Notes: generated by a model not told the origin, from the sequence alone. A stretch of 37,497 nt of DNA from CAYTSA01 sp964440345 (GCA_964440345.1 CAYTSA010000030.1:1-37497), one strand, 5' to 3'; positions 7,860 through 17,605 are shown, numbered from the stretch's first letter. Translations and numbers: made by a program.

Positions 7860-9742
7860 CAGTCTTTCTCCACGCGGCGTTTCTGCGCCCGGCCCATAAA
7901 AGCCGCGCCGGGCTTGTCCTGCAGTCTGTTCAGCATGCTTTCTTCGGCCGCCTGGGCCGCTGCCTGGGCCTGCGCCTGGCGGGCTTCGTCCTGGGCTTGC
8001 TCCGCCTGGGCTTGCTCTGGCTCATCCGGAGCTTGCGGCTGGTCTGGCCCCTGTTCCGGCAGCTGGTCTTCACTCACCCGGTCGGCGAAACTCTCTTGCC
8101 GCCCCTCTTCCTCTTGGTTGCCGTTCTCTGCGGCGGGCTGTTCCTGTGGCGGCTGGCTTTCGCCGTCCTGCTCTTGCTGGGCGCTCTGCGGCTGGCCGTT
8201 GTCCTGGCTTTGCCCGCCTTGCTGCTGTTTGTCCTGTTTACCTTCGTCGTGCTCTTCGTTTTCAGAAGACTCTCCGCCTTCGTCCTGTTTTTGCTGCGGC
8301 GGCTGTTCCTGCAGCTTTTTTTGCACAAACGCATAGTTCATCCGGGCGTCCTCGTCATCCGGCGAAACTTCCAGCGCCTTGGCGTACTGTTCCAGCGCCT
8401 GTTGCAACTGTCCCTGGCGATACAAGGCATTGCCAAGATTGTATAAAGCCTTGGTTTGCAGTTCTGGATTTTCACTCTCGAACGCTGCGGCAAATTCAGC
8501 CGCAGCTTCTTTCCAGCGCTCCTGCCGGTACAAGGCCGCGCCAAGATTGTACGCCACTGCGGGATCGTCCGGCGCCTCCACCTTGGCTTGCAACAGTTTG
8601 TCCGCTGCAGCGGCGTAGTCTTGGGATTCATAGGCCTGCACCCCTTCCAAAGCCTGGGCTGGGGCGCCAGCCAAAGCCAGTGTGCTGCTTCCCGCTGTAA
8701 ACGCCAGCAAAGCAAGCATAAGCACGCCCGTGCGGCCGCGCTGGGAGCGGCGGCCGGACAAGGCCATTTCTGCAAACAGCAGCAGGATCGCCGGCAGCAG
8801 CAGCCAGCGGTAGCGGTCCAAGCGAATCTTTTCCCGCCCGCTGCTCAAGGCCTTGGTCTCCAGGTCCGCGCGAATGGCGTCCACATACACCGCCTCCAAA
8901 TCCATATCTCCGGTCACAGACCGAACATAGACGCCGCCGGTCGTCTCAGCCAAGGCCTGCAATGTCTGCTCGTCCAGCCGGGTCATGGCAATTTTTCCCT
9001 GGCTGTCCCGCACGTAGCCGCCCTGCCCGTCAGGTATTGGCGTAGGCTCTGTCGAACCCACGCCAATAGCGTAAATGCGAATATCCTGCGCCGCCGCCTC
9101 TTCAGCCGCGGCAAGGGCTTCATCCCTGGCCTCATTACTGGTGGGCTCGCCGTCGGTGATCAGCAGCACAGCCTTGTCCGCCGGGTCTTTGGGGTCAAAC
9201 CCCTTGACGGCGGTTCGCACAGCCGCGGCCAAGTCAGTCCCGCCCACAGGCAAAAAATCCGGGGCCAGCACATCCAGAAAAATAGTGAACCCAGCGTAGT
9301 CCATAGTCAGGGGACACTGGACAAACGCCGTGCCCGCAAAGGCGGTCAACCCTACCTGGTCGCCCTGCAGCATGCCCAGCAAGTCCACGATCTCCCGCTT
9401 GGCCCGCTCCAGCCTGTTGGGAGCAACGTCCGTGGCCAGCATGGACCGTGAACAGTCCAGCGCCACCATCAGACTGACGCCGCGCCTCTCCACTGAACGC
9501 CACTCGTGCCCATAGTTCAGCCCGGCCAGGGCCAGCGCCAGCAGCAGCAGGCAGACCAACAGCATGCCGGACTTGACGGCCCGGCGGCCTTCGGACACGC
9601 CCGGAGCCAGATGTTGCAACAGGCGGCCGCCCACAAACTCCTGCAGCAGCCTTTTGCGGCGCGACCGGCCGTACGCCATCACTACAGCGAGAACAGGCAA
9701 TAGCCACAGCAAAAAAAGCATGTTCGGTTCGCTGAAGGTCAT
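7856..9742 (-). CDS. batB: BatB-BatC fusion: VWA domain plus TPR
   Basis: The 628-residue protein joins two usual Bat proteins. The N-terminal half has two membrane spans (about 8-24 and 58-76), a VWA domain with the MIDAS motif D96-C-S98-R-S100, and a third span near 310-330. After a further hydrophobic segment (about 335-360) come TPR-like repeats (about 370-485), and then a long tail rich in Gln, Glu, Pro and Ala (about 490-600). The VWA domain should bind a divalent metal and a partner protein in the periplasm. The first ATG of the open frame (9787) is rejected because ATG at 9742 overlaps the batA stop by four bases. In many bacteria BatB and BatC are separate genes. The tail has strongly biased composition but the frame is intact. 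Confidence 0.88.
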   Translation of the reverse strand: MTFSEPNMLFLLWLLPVLAVVMAYGRSRRKRLLQEFVGGRLLQHLAPGVSEGRRAVKSGMLLVCLLLLALALAGLNYGHEWRSVERRGVSLMVALDCSRSMLATDVAPNRLERAKREIVDLLGMLQGDQVGLTAFAGTAFVQCPLTMDYAGFTIFLDVLAPDFLPVGGTDLAAAVRTAVKGFDPKDPADKAVLLITDGEPTSNEARDEALAAAEEAAAQDIRIYAIGVGSTEPTPIPDGQGGYVRDSQGKIAMTRLDEQTLQALAETTGGVYVRSVTGDMDLEAVYVDAIRADLETKALSSGREKIRLDRYRWLLLPAILLLFAEMALSGRRSQRGRTGVLMLALLAFTAGSSTLALAGAPAQALEGVQAYESQDYAAAADKLLQAKVEAPDDPAVAYNLGAALYRQERWKEAAAEFAAAFESENPELQTKALYNLGNALYRQGQLQQALEQYAKALEVSPDDEDARMNYAFVQKKLQEQPPQQKQDEGGESSENEEHDEGKQDKQQQGGQSQDNGQPQSAQQEQDGESQPPQEQPAAENGNQEEEGRQESFADRVSEDQLPEQGPDQPQAPDEPEQAQAEQAQDEARQAQAQAAAQAAEESMLNRLQDKPGAAFMGRAQKRRVEKDW

Positions 9743-10740
9743 GGCAGCCTCAAACACCGGGTGTTTACCAGCACTATCCAGCAGCAAAGCAGAACCGCCG
9801 CAGGACCCAGAAAATACGGGTAAAGATTCTTGTACTCTGCGTAGGTCTTCATCTTCGCTTCCGTCTTTTCCAACTCGTCTATAAAGCCATAAATGCGGTC
9901 CAGGCTGTCCGTGTCTTCCGCCCGGAAATATTGCCCTCCCGTTCCCGCGGCAATGTCGCGCAAGGTCTTTTCGTCTATGTCTACTTCCTTATACACAACC
10001 CGAGGGCCAAACAACCCCGAGTCCACCACAAAGGGCGCCGGCTCCCTGCCGCCCACGCCAATGGTGTACACCTTCACGCCAGTTTTGGCGGCTATGGACG
10101 CTGCAGCTGCAGGGTCTATCTCCCCGGCGTTGGACCGCCCGTCCGTCAGCAGTATGATCACGTTGGATTTGCTCTCCACGTCCTTGAGCCGCTTCAAACT
10201 GACGCCCAGGGCGTCGCCTATGGCCGTTTTCGCGCCAGCGGCGCCTATTTCCAACATATCCAAAGCCCGGACAATGGTCTGGTAGTCGCGGGTCAGCGGC
10301 GTCTGAGTATACGCAGCGTCCCCGAACACCACCAGGCCAATGCGGTCGCCTTCGCGTTTGCCCACAAAGTCCCGGACCACGCCCTTGACTGCCTCCAGCC
10401 GGTTTACCCGCTCCCCTGCCTGGCGAAAATCCAGCGCCGCCATGGATTCAGACGCGTCCACGGCAATGACGATGTTCACCCCCTCTGTCAGGGTCTGATA
10501 CACGTCCGTGCCTTCCTGTGGCCCGGCCAACGCCAAAAGCATGAGCATAAGCGCCATGTACTTGAGCGCCGGCGCGGCGCGGCCGGCCCACAGCCACGCG
10601 CCGCCCTGGGCCGCGGCGGCTGCGTTCCCGTCCGGCACTCCCAACCGCGCGTCAAAGTTCTTGCGGCGGCGCAGCCGCCACAAGCCAGCCACAACTATAG
10701 GCAACAGCAACAATGCTTCCGGCGCAGCAAAGCGAAACAT
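9739..10740 (-). CDS. batA: BatA: VWA-domain membrane protein
   Basis: The 333-residue protein has an N-terminal membrane span (about 6-22), a second (about 55-73), a VWA domain (about 85-280) with MIDAS motif D95-A-S97-E-S99, and a C-terminal span (about 308-325). The layout is that of BatA. It should expose the VWA domain to the periplasm and bind metal-dependent partners, perhaps BatB. The stop and start are joined to its neighbours: start overlaps the upstream gene by one base and stop overlaps batB by four. No residue essential to MIDAS is missing. Confidence 0.9.
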   Translation of the reverse strand: MFRFAAPEALLLLPIVVAGLWRLRRRKNFDARLGVPDGNAAAAAQGGAWLWAGRAAPALKYMALMLMLLALAGPQEGTDVYQTLTEGVNIVIAVDASESMAALDFRQAGERVNRLEAVKGVVRDFVGKREGDRIGLVVFGDAAYTQTPLTRDYQTIVRALDMLEIGAAGAKTAIGDALGVSLKRLKDVESKSNVIILLTDGRSNAGEIDPAAAASIAAKTGVKVYTIGVGGREPAPFVVDSGLFGPRVVYKEVDIDEKTLRDIAAGTGGQYFRAEDTDSLDRIYGFIDELEKTEAKMKTYAEYKNLYPYFLGPAAVLLCCWIVLVNTRCLRLP

Positions 10741-11354
10741 CAGGCCGCCGCCTCCCCTGCCTGGTCCGCGGCCGCGCCGCCATGGACCGCCGCCTGTCCG
10801 GATTCCACCTTTTCCATCACCGGTCGTGTCTGCGCCACCAGCTGGCGCACAAAGGCCAGGTCCTGGCCCATGGCCTCCGGCCCGGCCGGAAATCCCGCGT
10901 ACTTCACCGGGTCCGCCCGGCGAGAAAGCTCTTTGACGCCCCGCTGCAAGTCCAGGGGCATGCCCAGGCTGGCCAGCCGCGGCAGCAACTCTTCTGTCGT
11001 CATCTCCATGGCCGGAAAGCTATAGCGCTTTTCCAGATACCAGCGCAGCACGCCCGTAAGCTGGAAATAAAATTCCCGCGGACCCATTTCTGGTCTACGC
11101 TCCAGCTCGTCCAGCCGGGCCTTGGCGGTTTCATGAGCCGGTGTTTCCGGCTGTTCGCGCTTGTTCTTCTTGCGCCGCCACAACAGCCAGGCGGCCAAAC
11201 CGACCAGCAGCAGAGCGCCAACAGCCACGGCCCAGACCCATATTTCAGACCCGGCCGGCAAGGCCGCCAAGCCCTTGATGTCCCGGATGTCCGCCATATG
11301 GGAAACATCCGGCGGCTGTTGCGTCGTCAGAGTGGTTGCGTTGGCTGCTTCCAT
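10740..11354 (-). CDS. DUF4381-like membrane protein of Bat operon
   Basis: The 204-residue protein has a single membrane span (about 37-60) followed by basic residues (RRKKNKR) and a helical cytoplasmic domain (about 70-190). It resembles DUF4381 proteins that sit between the DUF58 gene and batA in Bat operons. The first 35 residues would lie outside the membrane. Its stop and start each overlap the neighbouring genes by one base, so it is part of the same transcript. No catalytic motif is visible. It probably couples the cytoplasmic MoxR/DUF58 pair to the membrane VWA proteins, which is inference. Confidence 0.8.
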   Translation of the reverse strand: MEAANATTLTTQQPPDVSHMADIRDIKGLAALPAGSEIWVWAVAVGALLLVGLAAWLLWRRKKNKREQPETPAHETAKARLDELERRPEMGPREFYFQLTGVLRWYLEKRYSFPAMEMTTEELLPRLASLGMPLDLQRGVKELSRRADPVKYAGFPAGPEAMGQDLAFVRQLVAQTRPVMEKVESGQAAVHGGAAADQAGEAAA

Positions 11355-12235
11355 TACCGGACCCTCTTGCGCTCGCGGGCCTTGAAAAAACGCACCAGGG
11401 CGTCAGCCGCAGACTCGTTGGTCGCCAGTTGCACCACGTCTACGCCCGCAGATTTGAGTGCTTCCAGAGAGGCTTCGCGCCGCGCCTGCATGGCCTGGCT
11501 GTACGCCTGGCGGCTGGCAGCGCTGGAACAGTCTATCCACAGGGGCAGCCCGGTTTCCAGGTCCTGCCCGGCCAGCAAGCCGGCCCGGGGCAATTCGAAA
11601 TCCTTGGGGTCCATCACCAAAGCGGCCACCATGTCGTGCCGTCGGGCTGCGCGTTTGAAAGCCGGCGCAAAACCCTCGTCAATGTAGTCAGATATGCAGA
11701 AACACACAGTCTTTTTGCGGGAAATGCGGGAAACGTAATCCACAGCCTGGCCAATGTCCGTGCCTTTGCTCTGCGGCTGGTGCGAGACGATTTCCTTGAT
11801 CACCCGCCACACATGGCCAGAGCCTTTTTTGGGCGGCACATAGCGCTCCACCTGGTCGGTGAAAAGCACAGCCCCCACCTTATCGTTGTTGCGGATGGCG
11901 TTAAACGCCAGTACTGCCGCGGCCTCCACTGCAGCGTCGCGCTTCAGCCGGTCCTGGCCGCCGAACTCGCCGGAGCCGCTCATGTCCACCAAAAGCATGA
12001 TCACCAGCTCCCGCTCCTCGCGGTAGCGCTTCACATAAGGCCGGCCCATGCGCGCAGTCACGCGCCAGTCTATTGATTTTATCTCGTCGCCGGGCACGTA
12101 TTCGCGCACTTCCTCGAACTCCATGCCAGAGCCCCGGAAAGCGGACTTGTAGCGCCCAGCCATCACTGTATCCACAGCCTTGCCGCTGACAACGTGCAAG
12201 CGCTTGATCTTTTTGATAAGATCAGTTGGCAGCAT
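11354..12235 (-). CDS. DUF58-family protein, MoxR partner
   Basis: The 293-residue protein carries the DUF58 signature between about residues 28 and 75: GRYKSAFRGSG, then REYVPGDE, then IDWRVTARMGRPYVK. The rest has a VWA-like fold in which the MIDAS string is VDMSGSG (D-M-S-G-S, near residue 84). DUF58 proteins almost always accompany MoxR ATPases. There is no membrane span. The start lies 5 bases after the moxR stop. Its likely job is to act with MoxR on the Bat membrane proteins; direct evidence is family context only. Confidence 0.9.
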   Translation of the reverse strand: MLPTDLIKKIKRLHVVSGKAVDTVMAGRYKSAFRGSGMEFEEVREYVPGDEIKSIDWRVTARMGRPYVKRYREERELVIMLLVDMSGSGEFGGQDRLKRDAAVEAAAVLAFNAIRNNDKVGAVLFTDQVERYVPPKKGSGHVWRVIKEIVSHQPQSKGTDIGQAVDYVSRISRKKTVCFCISDYIDEGFAPAFKRAARRHDMVAALVMDPKDFELPRAGLLAGQDLETGLPLWIDCSSAASRQAYSQAMQARREASLEALKSAGVDVVQLATNESAADALVRFFKARERKRVR

Positions 12236-12240
12236 AACCT

Positions 12241-13221
12241 TTACGGCACTTCCACGGCGTCAAAGATGGCGGAGATGACGTCTTCCGGCGAAACGTCTTC
12301 GGCCTCAGCCTCATAGGTGAGCAATATGCGGTGACGCAACACGTCTGGAGCTATGGTCTTGATGTCCTGCGGGGTGACGTACCCCCGGCCCTGCAGCAGG
12401 GCGTAAGCGCGGGCCGCCTGGGAAAGAAAAATGGTGGCCCGGGGCGAGGCGCCGAACTCTATGTAGCCGGCAGCGTCATCCAGACCGAAACGCTGGGGCT
12501 CCCGGGTGGCAAAAATAAGAGTAAGTATGTAGTCTAGCAGCTTGTCATCCAACATGATGCTGTCCACCAGGGAAGCCACTGCGTCCAGATCGGCCGGGGA
12601 CAGCACCGCCTGCGGCGGCTCAGGAGGCGCAGCGCCAAAGCGCTGGGCTATCTGCCGTTCTTCGTCCAAGCTGGGGTAGGTGAGCCGCAGCTTGAGCATG
12701 AAACGGTCCACCTGGGCTTCGGGCAAGGGATAGGTGCCCTCCTGCTCAATAGGGTTCTGGGTGGCCAGCACCAAAAACGGCTCAGGCAGCGGGAACGTTT
12801 GCGAACCAATGGTAATCTGGCGTTCCTGCATCGCCTCCAGCAGGGCGGACTGTACCTTGGACGGCGCGCGGTTTATTTCGTCCGCAAGAATAATGTTATT
12901 GAACAGGGGGCCCTTCTTGACCACAAATTCGCTGGTTTTGGGCTGATATATCTCAGTACCCAAAATGTCCGCAGGCAGAAGGTCCGGGGTGAACTGAATA
13001 CGCTTGAACTCGGCGTGGATGGTGGAGGCCAATCCTTTGACCGCGGTGGTCTTGGCCAGGCCGGGCACGCCTTCTATAAGTACATGCCCCTTGGTGAACA
13101 AACCAATGAGCAGCCGGTCCACCAAGTCCTTCTGGCCAACGAGGGCTTTGGCCATTTCTGCGCGAATGGCGCGGACCAGGCTGCCAGCCTCCTGGACGCG
13201 CCGCGTCACTTCTTCAATCAT
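12241..13221 (-). CDS. moxR: MoxR-family AAA+ ATPase
   Basis: The 326-residue ATPase has Walker A GVPGLAKT (51-58), Walker B ILADEINRA (about 111-119) and the sensor-type segment ATQNPIEQEGTYPLPEAQ. These define the MoxR group of AAA+ proteins, which act as chaperones that activate metal-containing or membrane complexes. It is the first gene of a seven-gene operon. ATG at 13221 has GGAG a few bases upstream. The 147 bases before it include a TATAGT that could be a -10 box at about 13306-13311 on the minus strand, but no good -35 is present, so the promoter is undefined. Confidence 0.93.
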   Translation of the reverse strand: MIEEVTRRVQEAGSLVRAIRAEMAKALVGQKDLVDRLLIGLFTKGHVLIEGVPGLAKTTAVKGLASTIHAEFKRIQFTPDLLPADILGTEIYQPKTSEFVVKKGPLFNNIILADEINRAPSKVQSALLEAMQERQITIGSQTFPLPEPFLVLATQNPIEQEGTYPLPEAQVDRFMLKLRLTYPSLDEERQIAQRFGAAPPEPPQAVLSPADLDAVASLVDSIMLDDKLLDYILTLIFATREPQRFGLDDAAGYIEFGASPRATIFLSQAARAYALLQGRGYVTPQDIKTIAPDVLRHRILLTYEAEAEDVSPEDVISAIFDAVEVP

Positions 13222-13368
13222 TGCCTATACTCCTTACATAGTCTGCAGCACTTTTAAAAAAGGGGAAGATCAGGCCAGGACAACAACAGGCCCTAGAATG
13301 GCGTCTATACTATAAAAAGGAAGGTTGCAGCGCCCTTTCACAGAAATTACAAATTATTTAAGGTACAG

Positions 13369-14901
13369 CTAGCTCTTTAAAAAACATGCCGGCACATCCT
13401 GCCGGGTCAACCGGGAAGGCCCAGAAAGCACGGGCTTGCCTGTGCGCTTGGCTATCTGACGCAGCATGCCCTTGAATACGTACACGTGCAGCGGATAGGT
13501 AGCCCACCAGTACGCAAGTCCGAACGCGCCACGCGGCAAAAAGCGCGAACGTTGCGCCAGCACGGTTTCTCCCGGCGTTTGCTCTGTCAGCGTAAACTCC
13601 AGCAGGGCCTCGCCCGGGGTGGTCATCTCCGCCAGCAGCAACAAACGTTCACCAGGCGATGCGTCCAGCACCCGCCAGAAATCCAGGGCGTCGCCCGTGC
13701 GGATGTCCTGCATGTCCCGCCGGCCCCGGCGCAAGCCTACGCCCCCGATAAGCTGGTCCACAAAGCCGCGCAGTTTCCACAGGTACTCCCCGAAGTACCA
13801 GCCGGATTCCCCGCCCACAGCGGACAGCTGCGGCCAAACATCCATGGCCGCGCACTGCAGCCGCACCGTGTAGCCCAGCTCTAGCACCGTGCCGCCGGCG
13901 TAGCTGGCGTCCCCGCAGTGTATCCACTCCGGCGGGGTTGTGTCTCCGGCGTCGGACCAGCAGGTGTCCACGGTGTTCTGCTGCACCCGCTCCAAAGCCC
14001 GGCTGATGGTCTCCCGGCAGGTGGAAAGCGGCAGCGGTATGAGCTCTCGAATGCGGTTTTCCGAGCAGACCACCCGGTTGCGCAAGCCCTTGACGAGCGG
14101 CCGGGCCAGGGAGGAAGGGATGGGCGTCACCAGGCCGATCCAATACGAACTGAGCGTGGGCGTCAGCACCGGCACAGAAATGATGGTCCGCTTGCGCAGC
14201 CCGGCCGCCTCGGCGTAAAGCTGAAAAAAATCGGCGTAGGACATGATGTCCGGTCCGCCAATGTCGTAGCGCTGGCCAGCAGTCTCGTCTTTTTCAAGGC
14301 AGCCGGCCAGGTAGCCCAGAACGTCGCGGATGGAGATGGGCTGGCATTCGTTATACACCCAGCGGGGCGTTATCATCACCGGCAGCCGCTCCGTCAAATA
14401 GCGGATTATTTCAAACGACGCACTGCCTGCCCCAAGAATCTGGGCTGCGTGCAAGGACGTAAGCGCAGGAACGCCAGAGCCGAGTATCTGCGCTACTTCC
14501 TCCCGGGACTGCAGATGATGAGACAGCTCCTCGCCCGCCGGCGTCAGGCCGCCAAGGTAGATGATGCGCTCCACCCCGGCTTCCTCGGCGGCGCGGACCA
14601 TATGCCTGGCCGCGGCCCGGTCTGCCGCGGCAAAATCCTCGGTCTTGGGGCTCATGGAGTGGATGAGGTAATAGACAACCCGGCAGCCCTGAACAGCGCG
14701 GCGCACAGCGTCCAGATGCAGCACGTCGGCTTCGGCTATGTCCAGATTCTCATGCTGCGCCCAGGGCCGGCAGCGCAGCTTGCCTGCGGAACGGGCCATG
14801 GCCCGCACTGGGTAGCCTTTCTGCAGCAGCATGGGCGCAAGACGGCCCCCAACGTATCCCGTGGCGCCAGTGACGAGCACCGGCCTGTTATCGTTTTGCA
14901 T
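13369..14901 (-). CDS. NAD(P)-binding epimerase-like protein with DUF2867
   Basis: The 510-residue protein has an N-terminal Rossmann domain of the atypical SDR type (VTGATGYVGG, residues 9-18, and about 280 residues in all). A C-terminal domain (about 330-490) matches the DUF2867 group, a SRPBCC-like ligand-binding fold. Proteins of this fusion are common but uncharacterised; some names call them nucleoside-diphosphate-sugar epimerases or NmrA-like. The usual catalytic YxxxK is not obvious, so redox sensing or ligand binding rather than epimerase action is possible. ATG at 14901 is preceded by GGGAGGT. It stands apart from the neighbouring operons by about 145 bases on each side. Confidence 0.85.
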   Translation of the reverse strand: MQNDNRPVLVTGATGYVGGRLAPMLLQKGYPVRAMARSAGKLRCRPWAQHENLDIAEADVLHLDAVRRAVQGCRVVYYLIHSMSPKTEDFAAADRAAARHMVRAAEEAGVERIIYLGGLTPAGEELSHHLQSREEVAQILGSGVPALTSLHAAQILGAGSASFEIIRYLTERLPVMITPRWVYNECQPISIRDVLGYLAGCLEKDETAGQRYDIGGPDIMSYADFFQLYAEAAGLRKRTIISVPVLTPTLSSYWIGLVTPIPSSLARPLVKGLRNRVVCSENRIRELIPLPLSTCRETISRALERVQQNTVDTCWSDAGDTTPPEWIHCGDASYAGGTVLELGYTVRLQCAAMDVWPQLSAVGGESGWYFGEYLWKLRGFVDQLIGGVGLRRGRRDMQDIRTGDALDFWRVLDASPGERLLLLAEMTTPGEALLEFTLTEQTPGETVLAQRSRFLPRGAFGLAYWWATYPLHVYVFKGMLRQIAKRTGKPVLSGPSRLTRQDVPACFLKS

Positions 14902-15045
14902 TGGACCTCCCTGGAATGCTCTGCAATGTAAAACGAAGGAGGCAAGGAAACAAGGACAAACGCAAAGACAAACAAAAGAATATCATGCAACGGCTAAGCT
15001 TTTGCATGACAACAAATCCAGAACAGCCCGGAAGGAAGGCAGACC

Positions 15046-15534
15046 TTAGCTATTCACAAACACCCGTTCCACGCTCAGGCTCTTGTCTGGCTCTACGGTC
15101 ACCACGGCCAGACACGGCTCTTTGCCGGACAGCGCTCCAGGGTTCAGCAACCGCGTCCCGTCCGGGCATTGAGTCCAGACATAATTGTGGGTGTGGCCAT
15201 GGCACAACAGATCAAATCCAGGGCCAAAGGATTCGCACACCTTGCGGCTCACCTCGTTGCGGGAGCCCCAGCCGTGGGTTGCGCCCACCCGCAACTCCCC
15301 CAGAGTTATGTCCAGCGCCGGCGGCAGCTCGCCGCACAACCCGTAGCTGCACATGTTGCCGGCTACAGCATGGAAATTCGGATGGCTTTCCTCGAAAAAC
15401 TCCCAGGTCTTGCGGCCGGTAATGTCCCCGCAATGGATCACGGCGTCAGCCGGGGCAAGGTGATCGTAAAACACCTTTTCCAACCAGGGGCTTGGACTTT
15501 CCAAGTGCGTGTCGGACAGTACGGCTATGCGCAT
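15046..15534 (-). CDS. metallophosphoesterase, YfcE/MJ0936 type
   Basis: The 162-residue enzyme has the metal-binding motifs of small calcineurin-like phosphodiesterases: SDTH (7-10), HCGDITG, AGNM (GN), then HGWGS and HGHTHN. It should hydrolyse a phosphodiester or phosphomonoester with two metal ions. The natural substrate is unknown. ATG at 15534 overlaps the stop of the HD gene as ATGA and has AAGGAG 7 bases upstream; a GTG one codon earlier is possible. It ends a three-gene run with argJ. Confidence 0.87.
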   Translation of the reverse strand: MRIAVLSDTHLESPSPWLEKVFYDHLAPADAVIHCGDITGRKTWEFFEESHPNFHAVAGNMCSYGLCGELPPALDITLGELRVGATHGWGSRNEVSRKVCESFGPGFDLLCHGHTHNYVWTQCPDGTRLLNPGALSGKEPCLAVVTVEPDKSLSVERVFVNS

Positions 15535-16208
15535 CACTCCTCTCCTTTGGCGTCAGTCCCGTCCCGCGCTCCCGGCGCCAGGCTGGCGCAACTTTTGTTC
15601 TCCCACCACTCCTTGTCCGGGCCCAAAAACCACCAGTCGGTATGATCCGTGGTCTGCACCACCCGGGCCAACGTCTTGGCCTCCTCGGTGCGCAGCCGGC
15701 CCACAGCCGCGTCAAGCCACTTGGCGGCGTAGCGGTTGCCCAGGTCCAGCTCTTCCTTCAAATTGCAGATCAGGTCCAGCTGGTCCGCGTCGTGGGCGCA
15801 CACAGCCTCGTCCGTCACGCCGGCCTCCAGCTCTTTCCAGCGGTCCAGCACGTCGTCTTCCAGGCCAGTGCCTGCAGTGCAATGCTCCAGAGCCAGCGTG
15901 CGCCGGGACTCATTGTACATGCGGTTAACGTAGTTGAAGTCGCCAGTGCGGGCCTCGTGCAAGTCATGGAACAGACAGAGCATGGCCGTGCGCGCCGGGT
16001 CAGCCCCGGCCTCCTTGGCGAGCACATAGCCGATAATGGCCGTACGAAAGGAATGCTCGGCCACGTTTTCCCCGCCTGAGCCCAAAAACTGGTAGCCTGA
16101 ACGCGGCGTCTTGCGCAGCATGCCGGCCTCGAAAAAAAAATCCGCCAAACGCAGCAGCCGGTCCCGGCCCTGCAAATTCTTCTGAAAATGTTCCGTATCT
16201 CTGGTCAT
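15534..16208 (-). CDS. HD-domain phosphohydrolase, YfbR/HDDC2-like
   Basis: The 224-residue protein has the HD metal-binding set: AEHS near residue 50, HDLHEARTGD near residue 81-90 and DADQLD near residue 140. YfbR and HDDC2 proteins with these motifs are 5'-deoxynucleotidases acting on dNMPs. The last 25 residues are acidic and probably flexible. It overlaps argJ upstream and the metallophosphoesterase downstream by ATGA. Its pairing with a second phosphatase suggests nucleotide salvage or damage clearance, which is inference. Confidence 0.88.
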   Translation of the reverse strand: MTRDTEHFQKNLQGRDRLLRLADFFFEAGMLRKTPRSGYQFLGSGGENVAEHSFRTAIIGYVLAKEAGADPARTAMLCLFHDLHEARTGDFNYVNRMYNESRRTLALEHCTAGTGLEDDVLDRWKELEAGVTDEAVCAHDADQLDLICNLKEELDLGNRYAAKWLDAAVGRLRTEEAKTLARVVQTTDHTDWWFLGPDKEWWENKSCASLAPGARDGTDAKGEE

Positions 16209-17404
16209 GTTGTATACTCTGCGTTTAAGGAAACATAGTCATGCGTCAGGTCCGAAGCCAGAAGCACAGCCTGTCCCGGTCCTGCGCCCAGATCGATTTC
16301 CACGGAAACGTCCGTGCGGTCCAGGTGCGGCGCCAGCAAGCCCGCGACGTCGCCGGCCACTGGCTGGCCGTTCACAAACAAAGGCGCGCCGGCAATGCGC
16401 ACGGACACGCGGTCTGGATCAAAATCCGCTCCGCTACGGCCCAGCGCAGCCACGATGCGGCCCCAGTTGGGGTCGCGGCCGAACAGCGCAGTCTTCACCA
16501 ACGGCGAGTTCCCCACTGTTCTGGCGGCCATGTCCGCCTGCCGCGCGTCCACCGCGCCGGCCACGACGATGCGCGCCACCTTGGTGCCGCCTTCGGCGTC
16601 CTGCACGATCATATACGCCAGCGAGCCGCAGACGTCCTCCAGGGCCAGGGCCAAGGCCTCCAGCTCCCCGTCCGTCTCGCAGGCAACGCCAGAAGCGCCG
16701 TTGGCCAGCGCATACACCGTGTCGTTGGTGGAGGTGTCGCCGTCCACAGTGATGCGGTTGAAGGAATTATCCACGGCGGAGGCCAGCGCTTTCTGCAAAG
16801 CCCGGACGGATACGGCTGCGTCCGTAAGCACAACGGCCAGCATGGTGGCCATGTCCGGGCAGATCATGCCGGCGCCCTTGGCAACGCCGAGAACGCGGTA
16901 CGCTTTTCCGTCCGGGTCTTCCACCTGGCCCCAAGCTAACTTGGGGAACCGGTCGGTAGTACATATGGCCTTGGCGAACTCCACAGGACCGGCTTTTCCG
17001 CCCTCCGCCTTGAGCGACGCCGCCAGGGCAGGCGCTGCAGCGCGCCATGCGTCCATGTCCAGCTGCGGACCAATAACCCCAGTAGAGGCTGGCAACAGCT
17101 CATCCGGAGCCACGCCCAACGCATTGGCTGCTATTTCCTGGGCCATGCGGCAGCGCATCACGCCTTCCTCGCCGGTGCAGGCGTTGGCCTGGCCGGCGTT
17201 TATGCACACGCCGCGCACAGGCTTGCCCGCCAGGATCATCTCTCTGCCCGCCAGCACAGGCGCAGCCTGGAACCGGTTGCGGGTGAACACTCCGGCCGCT
17301 GCAGCCGGCCGGCCGGACAGCACCGCGGCCAGATCGTTCCGGCCGGCGTATTTGAAACTGGCGGCGGCAACAGCAAATCGATATTCTTTGGGAAGTGGAA
17401 TCAT
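16205..17404 (-). CDS. argJ: ArgJ glutamate N-acetyltransferase
   Basis: The 399-residue enzyme transfers acetyl from N-acetylornithine to glutamate, recycling acetyl in arginine synthesis, and may also use acetyl-CoA. It is made as a precursor that cuts itself between A186 and T187 in MATML; T187 then becomes the nucleophile. The GDTSTNDT motif, typical of ArgJ, is present downstream. Start 17404 is chosen because GGAGGGG lies 8 bases upstream and it gives the usual N terminus (MIPLPKEYRF). The frame stays open to 17446, giving 14 more residues without a clear binding site. It leads an operon with the HD and metallophosphoesterase genes and diverges from the diguanylate cyclase. Confidence 0.93.
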   Translation of the reverse strand: MIPLPKEYRFAVAAASFKYAGRNDLAAVLSGRPAAAAGVFTRNRFQAAPVLAGREMILAGKPVRGVCINAGQANACTGEEGVMRCRMAQEIAANALGVAPDELLPASTGVIGPQLDMDAWRAAAPALAASLKAEGGKAGPVEFAKAICTTDRFPKLAWGQVEDPDGKAYRVLGVAKGAGMICPDMATMLAVVLTDAAVSVRALQKALASAVDNSFNRITVDGDTSTNDTVYALANGASGVACETDGELEALALALEDVCGSLAYMIVQDAEGGTKVARIVVAGAVDARQADMAARTVGNSPLVKTALFGRDPNWGRIVAALGRSGADFDPDRVSVRIAGAPLFVNGQPVAGDVAGLLAPHLDRTDVSVEIDLGAGPGQAVLLASDLTHDYVSLNAEYTT

Positions 17405-17525
17405 CTTCTTGCGCCCCTCCACGGCGCTTTTGGTATGGTGGGACATATCCAGAACAAAGTCCAGCCCTCCCGCATTTACGCATACGCCTACGCGGATGTA
17501 AAACTTCTGTCTGATACGAAATTAC

Positions 17526-17554
17526 TTGACATACCTTTCACAACCGGATGAAAT
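17526..17554 (+). promoter_or_regulatory. candidate sigma-70 promoter for GGDEF gene
   Basis: TTGACA at 17526-17531 is a perfect -35 box. After 17 bases comes TGAAAT (17549-17554), four of six matches to TATAAT. Transcription would start about 45 bases before the ATG at 17606. Confidence 0.5.
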
Positions 17555-17605
17555 CAAACAAGCGTCTTATATTATTACGCCAACAATGAACTATTGAGGC
17601 TTCTT